DNA from: Leptothrix discophora
Lineage (GTDB): Bacteria; Pseudomonadota; Gammaproteobacteria; Burkholderiales; Burkholderiaceae_C
Direction: 5' to 3'
Assembly (NCBI RefSeq): GCF_030705305.1
Contig: NZ_JAUZEE010000001.1
Span: 496,001-560,000 of the forward strand
DNA length: 64,000 nt
This document shows, piece after piece, positions 7,937 to 17,343 of the stretch. The notes under the pieces are model-generated. The model searched no databases. It worked only from the letters and a program-made list of their open reading frames with translations, and had not been told where the DNA came from. Made by a program: the position numbers and the translations under genes. The first letter of the stretch is position 1. The number at the start of each line of letters is the position of its first letter.

Positions 7937-9346
7937 ATGTTCACGCTCAACCCCAAGTCCGCCACGCCGCTGGTGGTCCAGATCGTCCAGGCCCTGAGCC
8001 GGCAGATCGAGGAGGGCGGCCTGCGTGCGGGCACCAAGGTGCCGTCGATCCGCCAGTTCGCGCATGCCCACCAGGTCAGCATCTTCACGGTGGTCGAGGC
8101 CTATGACCGGCTGGTCGCGCAAGGCTGGCTGGTGTCGCGGCCGCACTCGGGCTTCTTCGTGCGCAAGCGCAGCGAGGGCGCGGTCGCGGCGGTCGACGTG
8201 GCCTCGCCGGCCGGCATCGCGGGCACGTCCTTCGACTCGATGTGGTACCTGCGCAAGATCTTCGAGAACCGCCACCTGTCGATGAAGCCCGGCTGCGGCT
8301 GGCTGCCCGGCGACTGGCTGTTCGAGGATGGCCTCAAGCGCAGCCTGCGCGGCCTCGCCGGTGACGACGTCGACCTGGGCGGCTATGGCGATCCGAAGGG
8401 CTATCCCCCGCTGCGCCAGCTGATCCGCGACACGCTGGCCGAGCAGGAGGTCGCCGTCACGCCCGAACAGGTCCTGCTGACCCAGGGCAGCAGCCAGGCG
8501 CTGGACCTCTGCGCACGTCGCCTGGTGCGGCCCGGCGATGCCGTGCTGGTCGACGATCCGGGCTATGCCAACCTGCTGTTCTGCCTGCGCTTCCAGGGTG
8601 CCCGGCTGGTCGGCGTGCCGCGCACGCCGGGCGGCTACGACCTGGCCGCGCTGGAAGCCGCGCTGGTCGAGCACCAGCCGCGCGTGTTCTTCACCCAGCC
8701 CCGCCTGCAGAGCCCGACCGGATCGGTCGCCACGCTGGCCCAGCTGCACCGGGTGCTGCAGCTGGCCGAGAAGCATGACGTGCTGATCATCGAGAACGAC
8801 ATCTACGCCGACCTCGATCCGGAACCGCGCCCCTCGCTGGCCAGCCTGGACCAGCTCAACCGGGTCGTCCACGTGGGCAGCTACAGCAAGACCATCTCGC
8901 CCAACATCCGCGTGGGCCATCTGGTGGCGCACCCGGACCTGGTCGAGGACCTGGCCCAGCTGAAGATGATCGCCGGCCTGACCAGCTCCGAATTCGGCGA
9001 GCGGCTGGCCTATGGCGCGCTGACCGAGGGACGCTGGCGCAAGCACCTGAAGGCGCTGCGTGACCGCCTGGCCAAGGCCCACGAGCGGGTCGCCCAGCGG
9101 CTCGACGACCTGGGCTTCGAGATCTTCTGCGAGCCCAAGGCCGGCATGTTCCTGTGGGCCCGCCATGCCGACATGCCCGACGCGGTCCAGACCTCCAACC
9201 AGGCCGCCGAACACGACCTGCTGCTGGGCCCCGGCCACCTCTTCAGCGCCGACCTCGCACCGACGCCGTGGATGCGCTTCAACGTCGCCTACTGCGAGGA
9301 CGAGCGGCTCTACACCTTCCTCGAAAGCCGGCGTCAGGCGGTCTGA
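7937..9346 (+). CDS. MocR-family transcriptional regulator (GntR HTH plus aminotransferase domain)
   Basis: A 469-aa two-domain regulator. Residues 1-75 are a GntR winged helix-turn-helix (IRQFAHAHQVSIFTVVEAYDRL). About residues 110-465 form a fold-type I aminotransferase-like domain, with a PLP lysine in the GSYSKTISP motif. Such proteins bind PLP and an amino-acid effector and usually activate a divergent aminotransferase gene, as GabR does for gabT. The ATG at 7937 starts the protein right at the HTH domain; the open frame upstream runs through the promoter spacer. It is divergent from the aminotransferase/gcdH/CoA-transferase genes, which it probably controls. Confidence 0.9.
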   Translation: MFTLNPKSATPLVVQIVQALSRQIEEGGLRAGTKVPSIRQFAHAHQVSIFTVVEAYDRLVAQGWLVSRPHSGFFVRKRSEGAVAAVDVASPAGIAGTSFDSMWYLRKIFENRHLSMKPGCGWLPGDWLFEDGLKRSLRGLAGDDVDLGGYGDPKGYPPLRQLIRDTLAEQEVAVTPEQVLLTQGSSQALDLCARRLVRPGDAVLVDDPGYANLLFCLRFQGARLVGVPRTPGGYDLAALEAALVEHQPRVFFTQPRLQSPTGSVATLAQLHRVLQLAEKHDVLIIENDIYADLDPEPRPSLASLDQLNRVVHVGSYSKTISPNIRVGHLVAHPDLVEDLAQLKMIAGLTSSEFGERLAYGALTEGRWRKHLKALRDRLAKAHERVAQRLDDLGFEIFCEPKAGMFLWARHADMPDAVQTSNQAAEHDLLLGPGHLFSADLAPTPWMRFNVAYCEDERLYTFLESRRQAV

Positions 9347-9400
9347 CGCGGGGGCTGTCTCACGGGCGGCGCACGGGTCGTCGCCCGGGTGTCGGTCCTC

Positions 9401-10156
<756 letters not shown>

Positions 10157-10178
10157 ATTCCACCGAGACCGCAAGCCC

Positions 10179-12806
10179 ATGAAAGCCTCCGACATCCGCA
10201 ACACCTTCCTGAAGTTCTTCGAGAGCAAGGGCCACACCATCGTCAGCTCGTCGCCGGTGATCCCGGGTGACGACCCGACGCTGCTGTTCACCAATGCCGG
10301 CATGAACCAGTTCAAGGACGTGTTCCTGGGCTTCGACAAGCGCGCCTACACCCGCGCCACGACCAGCCAGAAGTGCATCCGCGCCGGCGGCAAGCACAAC
10401 GACCTCGACAACGTCGGCTACACCGCGCGCCACCACACGTTCTTCGAGATGCTGGGCAACTTCAGCTTCGGCGACTACTTCAAGCACGACGCCATCCAGT
10501 ACGCCTGGGAACTGCTGACCGTGCACTTCAAGCTGCCGGTCGACAAGCTCTGGGTGACCGTCTACGCCGAGGACGACGAGGCCTACGAGATCTGGAACAA
10601 GGTTGTCGGCGTGCCCGCCGAGCGCATCGTGCGCATCGGCGACAACAAGGGCGGCCGCTACATGTCCGACAACTTCTGGATGATGGGCGACACCGGCCCC
10701 TGCGGGCCCTGCACCGAGATCTTCTTCGACCACGGCGAAGGCATCCCCGGCGGCCCTCCCGGCAGCCCGGACGAGGACGGCGACCGCTACATCGAGATCT
10801 GGAACAACGTCTTCATGCAGTTCAACCGCACCGAGGACGGCGTGATGCACCGGCTGCCCAAGCCCTCGGTGGACACCGGCATGGGCCTGGAGCGCATCAC
10901 CGCGGTGCTGCAGCATGTGCACGGCAACTACGAGATCGACCTGTTCGTCGCGCTGCTGGCGGCGGCCAAGGCGGCGGTCGAGGCCAGCGGCGGCGCCGGC
11001 ATCGACCCCGACTCGCCCAGCCTGAAGGTCATCGCCGACCACATCCGTGCCTGCTCGTTCACGATCACCGACGGCGTCATCCCCGGCAACGAGGGCCGCG
11101 GCTACGTGCTGCGCCGGATCGCCCGCCGCGCGATCCGCCACGGCTACAAGCTCGGCGCGCGCAAGCCCTTCTTCCACCTGATCGTGGCCGAGCTGGTCGC
11201 GCAGATGGGCGAGGCCTACCCCGAGCTGCGCGCCGCCCAGGCCCGTGTCACCGAGGTGCTCAAGCAGGAGGAGGAACGCTTCTTTCTGACCATCCAGCAC
11301 GGCATGGAGATCCTCGAAGGCGCCCTGGCTGGCGGTGCGCAGACGATCGACGGCGAGACCGCCTTCAAGCTGCACGACACCTACGGCTTCCCGGTCGACC
11401 TGACCGCCGACGTCTGCCGCGAACGCGGCGTGAGCGTCGACCAGGCCGGCTTCGAGGCCGCCATGAACCGCCAGCGCGAGCAGGCCCGTGCGGCCGGCAA
11501 GTTCAAGATGGCTGCCGGCCTCGACTACACGGGCGTGGCCACCGCCTTCCACGGCTACGAGCACCTGGTCTGCGAGACCTCGACGGTCGTCGCGGTCTAT
11601 GTCGACGGCAGCCCGGTCGCAGCTGCCGAGGCCGGCGACGACGCCGTCATCGTGCTGGACCACACGCCCTTCTATGCCGAGAGCGGCGGCCAGGTCGGTG
11701 ACAGCGGCGAGCTGCGCAACGCCACCAGCCGCGTGCTGGTCGAGGACACGATCAAGATCCAGGCCGACGTGTTCGGCCACCATGGCCGCGTAATCGAGGG
11801 TTCGGTGAAGGTGGGTGACGTGTACGCGGCCCGCGTCGATGCCGAGCGGCGTGCCCGCACCGTGCGCAACCACAGCGCCACCCACCTGATGCACAAGGCG
11901 CTGCGCGAGGTGCTCGGCGGCCACGTCCAGCAGAAGGGCAGCCTGGTCAATGCCGAACGCACCCGCTTCGACTTCGCCCACCACGCGCCGATGAGCGACG
12001 AGGAGATCCGCCGCGTCGAGGCCCTCGTGAACGCCGAGATCCTGGCCAACGCCGCCGCGAACGCCCAGGTCATGGCACTGGAGGACGCGCAGAAGAGCGG
12101 CGCGATGATGCTGTTCGGCGAGAAGTACGGCGAGACCGTGCGGGTGCTGACCATCGGCTCCAGCAAGGAACTCTGCGGCGGCACGCACGTCGGCCGCACC
12201 GGTGACATCGGCCTGTTCAAGATCGTGGCCGAAAGCGGCGTCGCCGCCGGCATCCGGCGCGTCGAGGCGGTCACCGGCGACAACGCGCTGGCCTACCTGC
12301 AGGGTCTGGAGCGCACCGTGAACGACGTGGCCGGCGCGCTCAAGGCGGCGGTGCCCGAGGTGCCCGCGCGCATCGCCGGCCTGCAGGACCAGATCCGTGC
12401 GCTGGAGAAGGAGCTCGGCGCCCTCAAGGGCAAGCTGGCCTCGTCGCAGGGCGACGGCCTGGTCGCCCAGGCCGTCGACATCAAGGGCCTGAAGGTGCTG
12501 GCCGCGATGCTCGAAGGCGCGGACGCCACGACGCTGCGCGCCACGATGGACCAGCTCAAGAACAAGCTCAAGACCGCGGCCATCGTGCTGGCTGCGGTCG
12601 ACGGCGGCAAGGTCCAGCTGGCGGCCGGCGTGACGGCCGACGCGACGTCGAAGGTCAAGGCCGGCGAGCTGGTCAACTTCGTCGCCCAGCAGGTCGGCGG
12701 CAAGGGCGGTGGCAAGCCGGACCTGGCCATGGCCGGCGGCACCGATGCCAGCAAGCTGGCCGGGGCGCTGGCCAGCGTGCAGGCCTGGGTCGCCGAGCGT
12801 GTCTGA
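10179..12806 (+). CDS. alaS: Alanine--tRNA ligase
   Basis: Class II aminoacyl-tRNA synthetase that charges tRNA-Ala and clears mischarged Ser or Gly, 875 aa, the standard length. The ATG at 10179 gives the canonical start [19 protein letters not shown]; the open frame upstream overlaps the toxin gene. The catalytic domain fills residues 1-450. The editing site carries the zinc ligands in [12 protein letters not shown] and [14 protein letters not shown]. The C-terminal DHHA1 region (about 760-875) with a glycine-rich [15 protein letters not shown] motif is intact. The following gene starts inside its last codons. Confidence 0.98.
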   Translation: MKASDIRNTFLKFFESKGHTIVSSSPVIPGDDPTLLFTNAGMNQFKDVFLGFDKRAYTRATTSQKCIRAGGKHNDLDNVGYTARHHTFFEMLGNFSFGDYFKHDAIQYAWELLTVHFKLPVDKLWVTVYAEDDEAYEIWNKVVGVPAERIVRIGDNKGGRYMSDNFWMMGDTGPCGPCTEIFFDHGEGIPGGPPGSPDEDGDRYIEIWNNVFMQFNRTEDGVMHRLPKPSVDTGMGLERITAVLQHVHGNYEIDLFVALLAAAKAAVEASGGAGIDPDSPSLKVIADHIRACSFTITDGVIPGNEGRGYVLRRIARRAIRHGYKLGARKPFFHLIVAELVAQMGEAYPELRAAQARVTEVLKQEEERFFLTIQHGMEILEGALAGGAQTIDGETAFKLHDTYGFPVDLTADVCRERGVSVDQAGFEAAMNRQREQARAAGKFKMAAGLDYTGVATAFHGYEHLVCETSTVVAVYVDGSPVAAAEAGDDAVIVLDHTPFYAESGGQVGDSGELRNATSRVLVEDTIKIQADVFGHHGRVIEGSVKVGDVYAARVDAERRARTVRNHSATHLMHKALREVLGGHVQQKGSLVNAERTRFDFAHHAPMSDEEIRRVEALVNAEILANAAANAQVMALEDAQKSGAMMLFGEKYGETVRVLTIGSSKELCGGTHVGRTGDIGLFKIVAESGVAAGIRRVEAVTGDNALAYLQGLERTVNDVAGALKAAVPEVPARIAGLQDQIRALEKELGALKGKLASSQGDGLVAQAVDIKGLKVLAAMLEGADATTLRATMDQLKNKLKTAAIVLAAVDGGKVQLAAGVTADATSKVKAGELVNFVAQQVGGKGGGKPDLAMAGGTDASKLAGALASVQAWVAERV

Positions 12807-13296
12807 GCGTCAGGCCGATCCGGCGGATGACCGCGACGACGACTGGGCGCCGGTCCAGTCGCCCAGGCTCTGGCGAGACGATTTGTGGACCGCCTGCGTC
12901 ATCAAGAACGAGGACGACGAAGGCTGGGCCGTGTCGATGACGCGGCGCGGCGAATCGGAACCGGTGCTTGTCGCGCCCTGGACCATGGGGCGCGACAAGA
13001 AGAACCCCAAGCCGCTGGACATCAACGCCTTCAACACCTGGATCAAGACCGCCCACGAGGTCCTGCGCCGGCATGAGCAGCAGCTGCACGCGCAACTGCA
13101 CCAGCAGCTGCGCGTGGACACGCCGGCCGGCCGGGTCGAGGTGAGGCTCGACATCGAGCCGGATGACGACATGCCCAGCGCCACGCTCAGCGCGCACGAT
13201 GCGTCCGGCGAGCTGCTCGGGCGCAAGAAGGTCGCGCCGGACTTCCGCCTCAGCCTGCGCAGCGCGCAGGCATGGCTGGAGACCCTGGACGCCTGA
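12799..13296 (+). CDS. Conserved hypothetical protein downstream of alaS
   Basis: A 165-aa acidic, soluble protein without a domain I can name. The GTG at 12799 overlaps the alaS stop by 8 bp, which implies coupled translation; the longer open frame is buried in alaS. The conserved-looking core is [16 protein letters not shown] followed by [15 protein letters not shown] and a helical segment rich in Gln/His (about residues 75-105). From memory, proteins of this type accompany alaS in Burkholderiales. No signal peptide or membrane helix is visible, so it is probably cytoplasmic. Function unknown. Confidence 0.75.
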   Translation: MSERQADPADDRDDDWAPVQSPRLWRDDLWTACVIKNEDDEGWAVSMTRRGESEPVLVAPWTMGRDKKNPKPLDINAFNTWIKTAHEVLRRHEQQLHAQLHQQLRVDTPAGRVEVRLDIEPDDDMPSATLSAHDASGELLGRKKVAPDFRLSLRSAQAWLETLDA

Positions 13297-13360
13297 TGAC
13301 CCTGCTGCCGGGTGGACACTCGGCGGCTTCCTCCCTCGCACCCTTCTGCAGGATCACCCC

Positions 13361-13885
13361 ATGACCACGACCACGCTGACCTCGGCCTTCCTGCCCATCT
13401 TCAAGCGCGCGCTGCGCAACCTGGACCATTTCCTCGACAAGGCCCAGGCCAGCGCCACGGCGCGCAAGTTCAGCCCGGACGTGCTGGCCCAGTCGCGCCT
13501 CGCGCCGGACATGCTGCCGCTGACCTCGCAGGTGCGCATCGCCTGCGACGCGGCCAAGCTGGGCGTGGCCCGCGTGGGCGGCCTGAGTGCGCCGAAGTTC
13601 GAGGACGGCGAGACCACGCTGGCCGAGCTGAAGACCCGCATCGCCAACACGCTGGCCTGGCTGGACAGCGTGCCGGCCGATGCGCTGGACGGCCGCGAGG
13701 ACCACGAGGTCACCTTCCCGGTGGGCCGCGAAGCCACCCGCACGCTCAAGGGCGCCGACTACCTGCGCCACTGGGCACTGCCCAACGTGATGTTCCACGT
13801 CACGACGACCTATGCGCTGCTGCGCCACAACGGTGTCGAGCTGGGCAAGCAGGACTTCCTGCTGGGGCCCGACGAGTCGATCTGA
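13361..13885 (+). CDS. DUF1993 family protein
   Basis: A 174-aa, mostly helical cytoplasmic protein. The ATG at 13361 opens with a run of threonines, then FLPIFKRALRNLDHFLDKA. The body contains QVRIACDAAK, the FEDGETTLAELKTRI segment and a C-terminal HWALPNVMFHVTTTYALLRHNGVELGK stretch, which match DUF1993 proteins. These resemble the DinB four-helix bundle in general shape, but no enzymatic role is established. It follows the alaS-linked hypothetical gene by 64 bp and ends just before a strong hairpin. Confidence 0.85.
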   Translation: MTTTTLTSAFLPIFKRALRNLDHFLDKAQASATARKFSPDVLAQSRLAPDMLPLTSQVRIACDAAKLGVARVGGLSAPKFEDGETTLAELKTRIANTLAWLDSVPADALDGREDHEVTFPVGREATRTLKGADYLRHWALPNVMFHVTTTYALLRHNGVELGKQDFLLGPDESI

Positions 13886-13892
13886 CCCGGCC

Positions 13893-13920
13893 GCATGGCC
13901 GGCCCATCGGCCGGCCATGC
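13893..13920. terminator. Hairpin between convergent genes
   Basis: A perfect 12-bp stem, GCATGGCCGGCC (13893-13904) and GGCCGGCCATGC (13909-13920), with a CATC loop lies between two converging genes. There is no T-run on either side, so it is a candidate bidirectional or Rho-assisted terminator. Confidence 0.55.
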
Positions 13921-13933
13921 GAGGGGCCGAGGG

Positions 13934-14422
13934 TCAATGGCCCATGTGCTTGGAATGGTCTTCCTTGGCGGGCATGCCGGCCATCGGGCGGACGCTCGCC
14001 TTGACGTTGATGCGCGAGCGCTTCTGGTCCTTGTCCTCGACCTCGAGGTCGACCGTCACGGTCGTGCCGGCCTTCATCGGCCGGGCCACGTCGATCAGCA
14101 TCAGGTGGTAGCCGCCCGGCTTGAGCTCGACCGGCTTGCCCGAGGGCAGATCGAGCGCGGGCACGGCGCGCATCTTCATCACGTCGCCCTCCATCGCCAT
14201 CTCATGGACCTCGACGACGCGGGCGTCGGGCGAGCTGGCGCCGACCAGCTTGAGGTCGCTGCCGGCGGTCAGCGTCATGAAGGCACCCGTGGTGCGCTGC
14301 GTGCCGATGGTCGGGCGCACCCAGGCGTCCTTGGCCTGCACGGTGGCTTGCGCGTGGGCGGTGCCGGCGAGGGTGGCCAGGCTGAGGGCGGCGGCCAGGG
14401 CCAGGGTCTTGATGTGGTTCAT
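13934..14422 (-). CDS. Periplasmic copper chaperone PCuAC family (copy 1)
   Basis: A 162-aa secreted Cu(I) carrier that hands copper to the CuA centre of cytochrome oxidase. The ATG at 14422 gives a signal peptide cleaved near AHA (residue 24). The copper motif is visible as EVHEM, then KMRAV about ten residues on, then GGYHLMLID. The tail ends in a His/Met-rich KEDHSKHMGH that could hold extra copper. It is the last gene of a minus-strand cluster with SCO and a second PCuAC protein. Confidence 0.9.
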   Translation of the reverse strand: MNHIKTLALAAALSLATLAGTAHAQATVQAKDAWVRPTIGTQRTTGAFMTLTAGSDLKLVGASSPDARVVEVHEMAMEGDVMKMRAVPALDLPSGKPVELKPGGYHLMLIDVARPMKAGTTVTVDLEVEDKDQKRSRINVKASVRPMAGMPAKEDHSKHMGH

Positions 14423-14480
14423 GGTCAGGTCCTTGAGGGAAGTCATTGGCGGTTCGGGGTTCGTGGGGGACGGCGCGCGC

Positions 14481-15089
14481 TCAGGCCGCGTCGAGCAGGA
14501 TCTTCAGGTCGTGGGCGATGTCGTCGGCGGTCTGGTTGTGGCGCACCGCCAGCCGCAGCTTGCCGGCCGTGTCGAAGACGTAGGACAGCGCGGTGTGGTC
14601 CATCGTGTAGCTCGAACCGGTCGGCACCTTGCTGAAGAAGACCTTGAAGTCGCGCGCGGTGGCGCGGGTCTGGGCCTCGTCGCCGCGCAGGGCCAGGAAG
14701 CTCGGGTCGAAGGCGACGGTGTAGCCCTTGAGCAGCTCGGCGGTGTCGCGTTCCGGGTCGACGGTGATGAAGACGACCTGCAGCTTGTCGGCGTCCTTGC
14801 CGAGCTGGCGACGGACCTCGATCGCGCGGGTCAGCGCGGTCGGGCAGACATCCGGGCACTGCGTGAAGCCGAAGAAGACCATCACCAGCCGGCCCTTGAA
14901 ATCGGCCAGCGTGCGGGTCTTGCCGTCCGGGTCGCTGAGCGAGAAGCCCTTGCCGTACTCGGCGTCGGTGATGTCGATGGTCTTGAACGGCGGCGGGGCC
15001 GACTTGCAGGCGCTCAGCGAGCTGCCGAAGGAAATGGCGACGGCGGTGGCGAGCAGGGTGCGGCTGAACGAGCGGCGGGCGAGGGTCAC
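14481..15089 (-). CDS. SCO1/SenC family copper-binding lipoprotein
   Basis: A 202-aa thioredoxin-fold protein for CuA assembly in cytochrome c oxidase. It starts at GTG (15089). Residues 1-28 form a signal sequence with a lipobox ending at Cys 28 (LSAC), so it should be anchored to the membrane and face the periplasm. The metal/redox site is CPDVC (Cys 78 and Cys 82) with the conserved His 165 in YTMDHTALSYVFD. The FFGFTQCPDVCPT and FITVDPERDT motifs are classic. It lies between two PCuAC genes, its usual functional partner. Confidence 0.94.
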   Translation of the reverse strand: MTLARRSFSRTLLATAVAISFGSSLSACKSAPPPFKTIDITDAEYGKGFSLSDPDGKTRTLADFKGRLVMVFFGFTQCPDVCPTALTRAIEVRRQLGKDADKLQVVFITVDPERDTAELLKGYTVAFDPSFLALRGDEAQTRATARDFKVFFSKVPTGSSYTMDHTALSYVFDTAGKLRLAVRHNQTADDIAHDLKILLDAA

Positions 15090-15150
15090 GGGTGATCTTC
15101 CTGGTGCGGGACGGGTGAGCGGTGGCGGCGTGATGGTGAGCCAGGCCGGG

Positions 15151-15678
15151 TCAGTGACCGGCGTGCTCGCCGTGGTTCTTGTCCATGTCGACGGTTGCGG
15201 CGCGGGGCTTCTGGACCCAGACCATGACCTCTTCCTTGCCGCCGCGCTCGAAGGTCAGCGTGACCGGGAAGCGGTCGCCTTCCTGCAGCGGCTTGCGCAG
15301 GTCGAGCAGCATGATGTGCAACTCGCCGCCGTGGCGCAGCGCGATCTGCTGGCCGGGCGCCAGGTCGATCGACGGGATGGCGCGCATCTTCATGATGTCG
15401 TTGACGGTCTTCATCTCGTGGAACTCGACCTTGCCGGCGACGGGCGTCTCGGCGGCGATCAGGCGGTCGGGCTTGCTGCCGGTGTTGGCCAGCGTGCGGA
15501 AGTAGAGCGCGCCCGAGCGCAGCCCCGGCGGCGTCGGCGTCGAATACGGATGGTCGATGCGGACATCGCCGGCGCGGCTGCCGTGGGCCAGTGCGGGCAG
15601 GGCGGCCAGGCTGCCGAGGGCAGCCGTCAACAGGACGGCGAAGGAGCGGCGCGTGGCCGTGTGTCGAAGGGCGTTCAT
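15151..15678 (-). CDS. Periplasmic copper chaperone PCuAC family (copy 2)
   Basis: A 175-aa secreted protein of the same family as the product of 13934-14422, but clearly diverged. The signal peptide ends near ALAHG (about residue 32). The copper site reads KVEFHEMKTV, IMKMRAI and GGELHIMLLD. The C-terminal tail DMDKNHGEHAGH is again rich in His. Two PCuAC paralogues flanking one SCO gene suggests division of labour or sequential copper transfer. Confidence 0.9.
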   Translation of the reverse strand: MNALRHTATRRSFAVLLTAALGSLAALPALAHGSRAGDVRIDHPYSTPTPPGLRSGALYFRTLANTGSKPDRLIAAETPVAGKVEFHEMKTVNDIMKMRAIPSIDLAPGQQIALRHGGELHIMLLDLRKPLQEGDRFPVTLTFERGGKEEVMVWVQKPRAATVDMDKNHGEHAGH

Positions 15679-15831
15679 GGTGTCGGTGTGCGTCGGACCG
15701 GTGCCACGTCGGGCGACCGTGTCGGTGGGGGCGCTCGTCGGAGCGGTGGGCGGCGCGCAGGCTCGGCCAGGCTCGACGAGGGGAATGCGTGCGGGCGGTG
15801 CAGGCCAGGTGGCCGACGCCCCAGGCCTGGG

Positions 15832-16269
15832 TCAGGCCTGTCGGTCGATCGGCGAGGGCGGCGCCCGCGCGCCGTGGGCCGCCGACCGTGGCGCCGCGGG
15901 GGCACGCCTGTCGACGCCAACCTGCAAGGCATCGGTCGGCAGCGTCGCGGCCGACCAGACCGACGGAAGCGCCGCCACGGCCGCCAGGCCGAGCGGCCAG
16001 CCGCAGTAGTCGCAGGCGGCGGCGAGGTGCGGCGCGGGCACATCGGCCGGCGCGGCGATGTCAGTGGCACGGGCTTCTGCGGCGACGGTGTCGGCGGCCG
16101 GCGGGCTGCACCAGCCGCGCGCGTCCAGGCCGGCGACCCAGGCCGCGTGGCGGGCATCACCGCCCTGAGCACGCACGATCGCATGGCTGATCGCCGGGGC
16201 GAGCAGCGGCATCAGGACCAGAAGGATCCCGAGCCAGGCGAGGTGGGCGCGCGTGCGCGGCGTGGTCAT
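15832..16269 (-). CDS. DUF2946 family protein
   Basis: A 145-aa protein from the ATG at 16269. Residues 10-32 form a membrane anchor or signal sequence (LAWLGILLVLMPLLAPAISHA). A short Cys pair, CDYC, near residue 88 sits before a second hydrophobic stretch. DUF2946 proteins commonly sit beside copper genes in proteobacteria, and here the gene heads the DUF2946, PCuAC, SCO, PCuAC run. A role in copper handling is inferred from context only. The Ala/Pro/Arg-rich tail is not informative. Confidence 0.72.
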   Translation of the reverse strand: MTTPRTRAHLAWLGILLVLMPLLAPAISHAIVRAQGGDARHAAWVAGLDARGWCSPPAADTVAAEARATDIAAPADVPAPHLAAACDYCGWPLGLAAVAALPSVWSAATLPTDALQVGVDRRAPAAPRSAAHGARAPPSPIDRQA

Positions 16270-16422
16270 GAGGAGATTGTGCGGGATCGACCGAGTTCGC
16301 TTGGGTTGGCCGCCGAACATCCGCTGCGCCAGTCGTGACGTTTGGTGCGGGCGGTGGCGTTGCCTGTGGGTCGACCGCGACAAGGGCGGTTTGACGGTGG
16401 CCGGCTGTGACGCATCCGGACG

Positions 16423-16449
16423 AAAAAAAACCCGGCCAAGAGCCGGGTT
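16423..16449 (-). terminator. Intrinsic terminator of the phasin gene
   Basis: Read on the minus strand, AACCCGGC (16449-16442) pairs with GCCGGGTT (16436-16429) around a five-base loop and runs straight into a T-tract of eight. This is a textbook Rho-independent terminator, about 155 bp after the phasin stop codon. Confidence 0.9.
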
Positions 16450-16454
16450 GGGAA

Positions 16455-16486
16455 GGTACCTGGAAAGCGAGCTTTCACGGGGTACC
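16455..16486. repeat. Nested inverted repeat in the phasin 3' region
   Basis: GGTACC (16455-16460) and GGTACC (16481-16486) enclose GAAAGC-GA-GCTTTC (16463-16476). All arms are self-complementary, so the transcript could form a hairpin between the phasin stop and its terminator. It may be an mRNA-stabilising structure. Confidence 0.5.
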
Positions 16487-16604
16487 GAGGAGACAACTGT
16501 TGGCGCGGACGCGTCCGTGCGGGTTCGTCAGGGGGCGGTGCCGGAAGGCGACCACCCGATGACGGCATCTTGACGCGTCACGCGGAAATCAGTCTTGCGC
16601 AGGA

Positions 16605-17174
16605 TCAAGCTGCGGTGCGGCGCTTCGGCGCGGCGGCGCTGGTCGCGGCCTTGGCGGCGGTCGTCGCGGTCTGGGTCAGTTGCTCGAAGCTGGCTTCGGC
16701 GGCGGTCTGGGCCTGCTTGGCAGCCTTCTGGGCCGACTCGACGGCGTTCTGGCCGGCGCTCAGGGCCGACTTGACGAAGGCCACGGCGCTTTCGCTGCCA
16801 GCCGGGGCGTTCTTCAGGGCCGACTCGATCAGCGAGGTGATCTGGGCTTGCGCAGCGGCGAACTGGGCTTCGGCCAGCTTGGCGACTTCGCCTTGGGTGG
16901 CGGTGGCGATCTCGTAGACCTGACGGCTGTACGAAGCGACCTTCTCGGTGGCCGGCTGGACCAGCGACGACTGGAGCGCCAGGACTTCCTGGGCGTCCTT
17001 GGCCGACAGCAGGGCCTTGGCGGTCTCGGTCGACTCGGCCAGCGTGGCGCGGCCGGCTTGCAGGTTCAGTTCGACCAGCTTCTCGACGCCTTCGAAGGCC
17101 TTGGTGCTCAGTTCGAGCACGGCTTCGAGGTTGGCCTTGCCGGCGGCGGCGAATTGCTCAGGGGACGTGGTCAT
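16605..17174 (-). CDS. phaP: Phasin family protein
   Basis: A 189-aa protein that coats polyhydroxyalkanoate granules. The ATG at 17174 ([22 protein letters not shown]) has a good ribosome-binding site (AAGGAG). The sequence is almost entirely amphipathic helix with the phasin pattern of Ala, Gln and Glu, including [15 protein letters not shown] and a long Ala/Lys tail ending KRRTAA. It has its own terminator and a strong promoter bracketed by two identical-type palindromes, so it is a single-gene unit. Confidence 0.93.
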   Translation of the reverse strand: MTTSPEQFAAAGKANLEAVLELSTKAFEGVEKLVELNLQAGRATLAESTETAKALLSAKDAQEVLALQSSLVQPATEKVASYSRQVYEIATATQGEVAKLAEAQFAAAQAQITSLIESALKNAPAGSESAVAFVKSALSAGQNAVESAQKAAKQAQTAAEASFEQLTQTATTAAKAATSAAAPKRRTAA

Positions 17175-17214
17175 CGAGGGCTCCTTGGTGAAATGACGGT
17201 GCTTCAGGCGTTTG

Positions 17215-17228
17215 TTGCACTGCAGCAA
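17215..17228. promoter_or_regulatory. Palindromic box 1 at the phasin promoter (candidate PhaR site)
   Basis: TTGCACTGCAGCAA lies just downstream of the phasin -10 element, around the expected transcription start. It shares TTGC-NNN-GCAGCAA with the box at 17273-17286. TGC-rich palindromes of this kind are bound by the PHA repressor PhaR in related bacteria; that assignment here is inferred. Confidence 0.6.
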
Positions 17229-17235
17229 TGTGGTC

Positions 17236-17263
17236 AGTATAGGAGCCCGGAACGCAAAATCAA
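17236..17263 (-). promoter_or_regulatory. Phasin promoter (-35 TTGATT, -10 TATACT)
   Basis: On the minus strand TTGATT (17263-17258) and TATACT (17241-17236) are separated by 16 bp. This is among the best sigma-70 promoters visible in the window and fits the abundance of phasins. Confidence 0.75.
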
Positions 17264-17272
17264 GCATTCATG

Positions 17273-17286
17273 TTGCAGCGCAGCAA
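17273..17286. promoter_or_regulatory. Palindromic box 2 at the phasin promoter (candidate PhaR site)
   Basis: TTGCAGCGCAGCAA lies just upstream of the phasin -35. Its centre is 58 bp from that of the first box, so a repressor could occupy both sides of the promoter. Confidence 0.6.
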
Positions 17287-17310
17287 GATTAGGGGGAAAG
17301 CTCTAGGCGA

Positions 17311-17325
17311 GCCCCGAAACGGGGC
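17311..17325 (+). other. Small hairpin before the deacetylase-family gene
   Basis: GCCCCG-AAA-CGGGGC, 18 bp before the ATG at 17344, would form a 6-bp GC hairpin in the leader. Its meaning is unknown. Confidence 0.35.
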
Positions 17326-17343
17326 GCCGGACACAATCGCGCC

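Larger units (their letters stand above)
16270..16604. other. 335-bp gap between the DUF2946 gene and the phasin gene
   Basis: It holds the phasin terminator (16423-16449), a separate nested inverted repeat (16455-16486), and presumably the promoter of the copper cluster near 16270-16400. No open frame here shows coding character. Confidence 0.6.
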
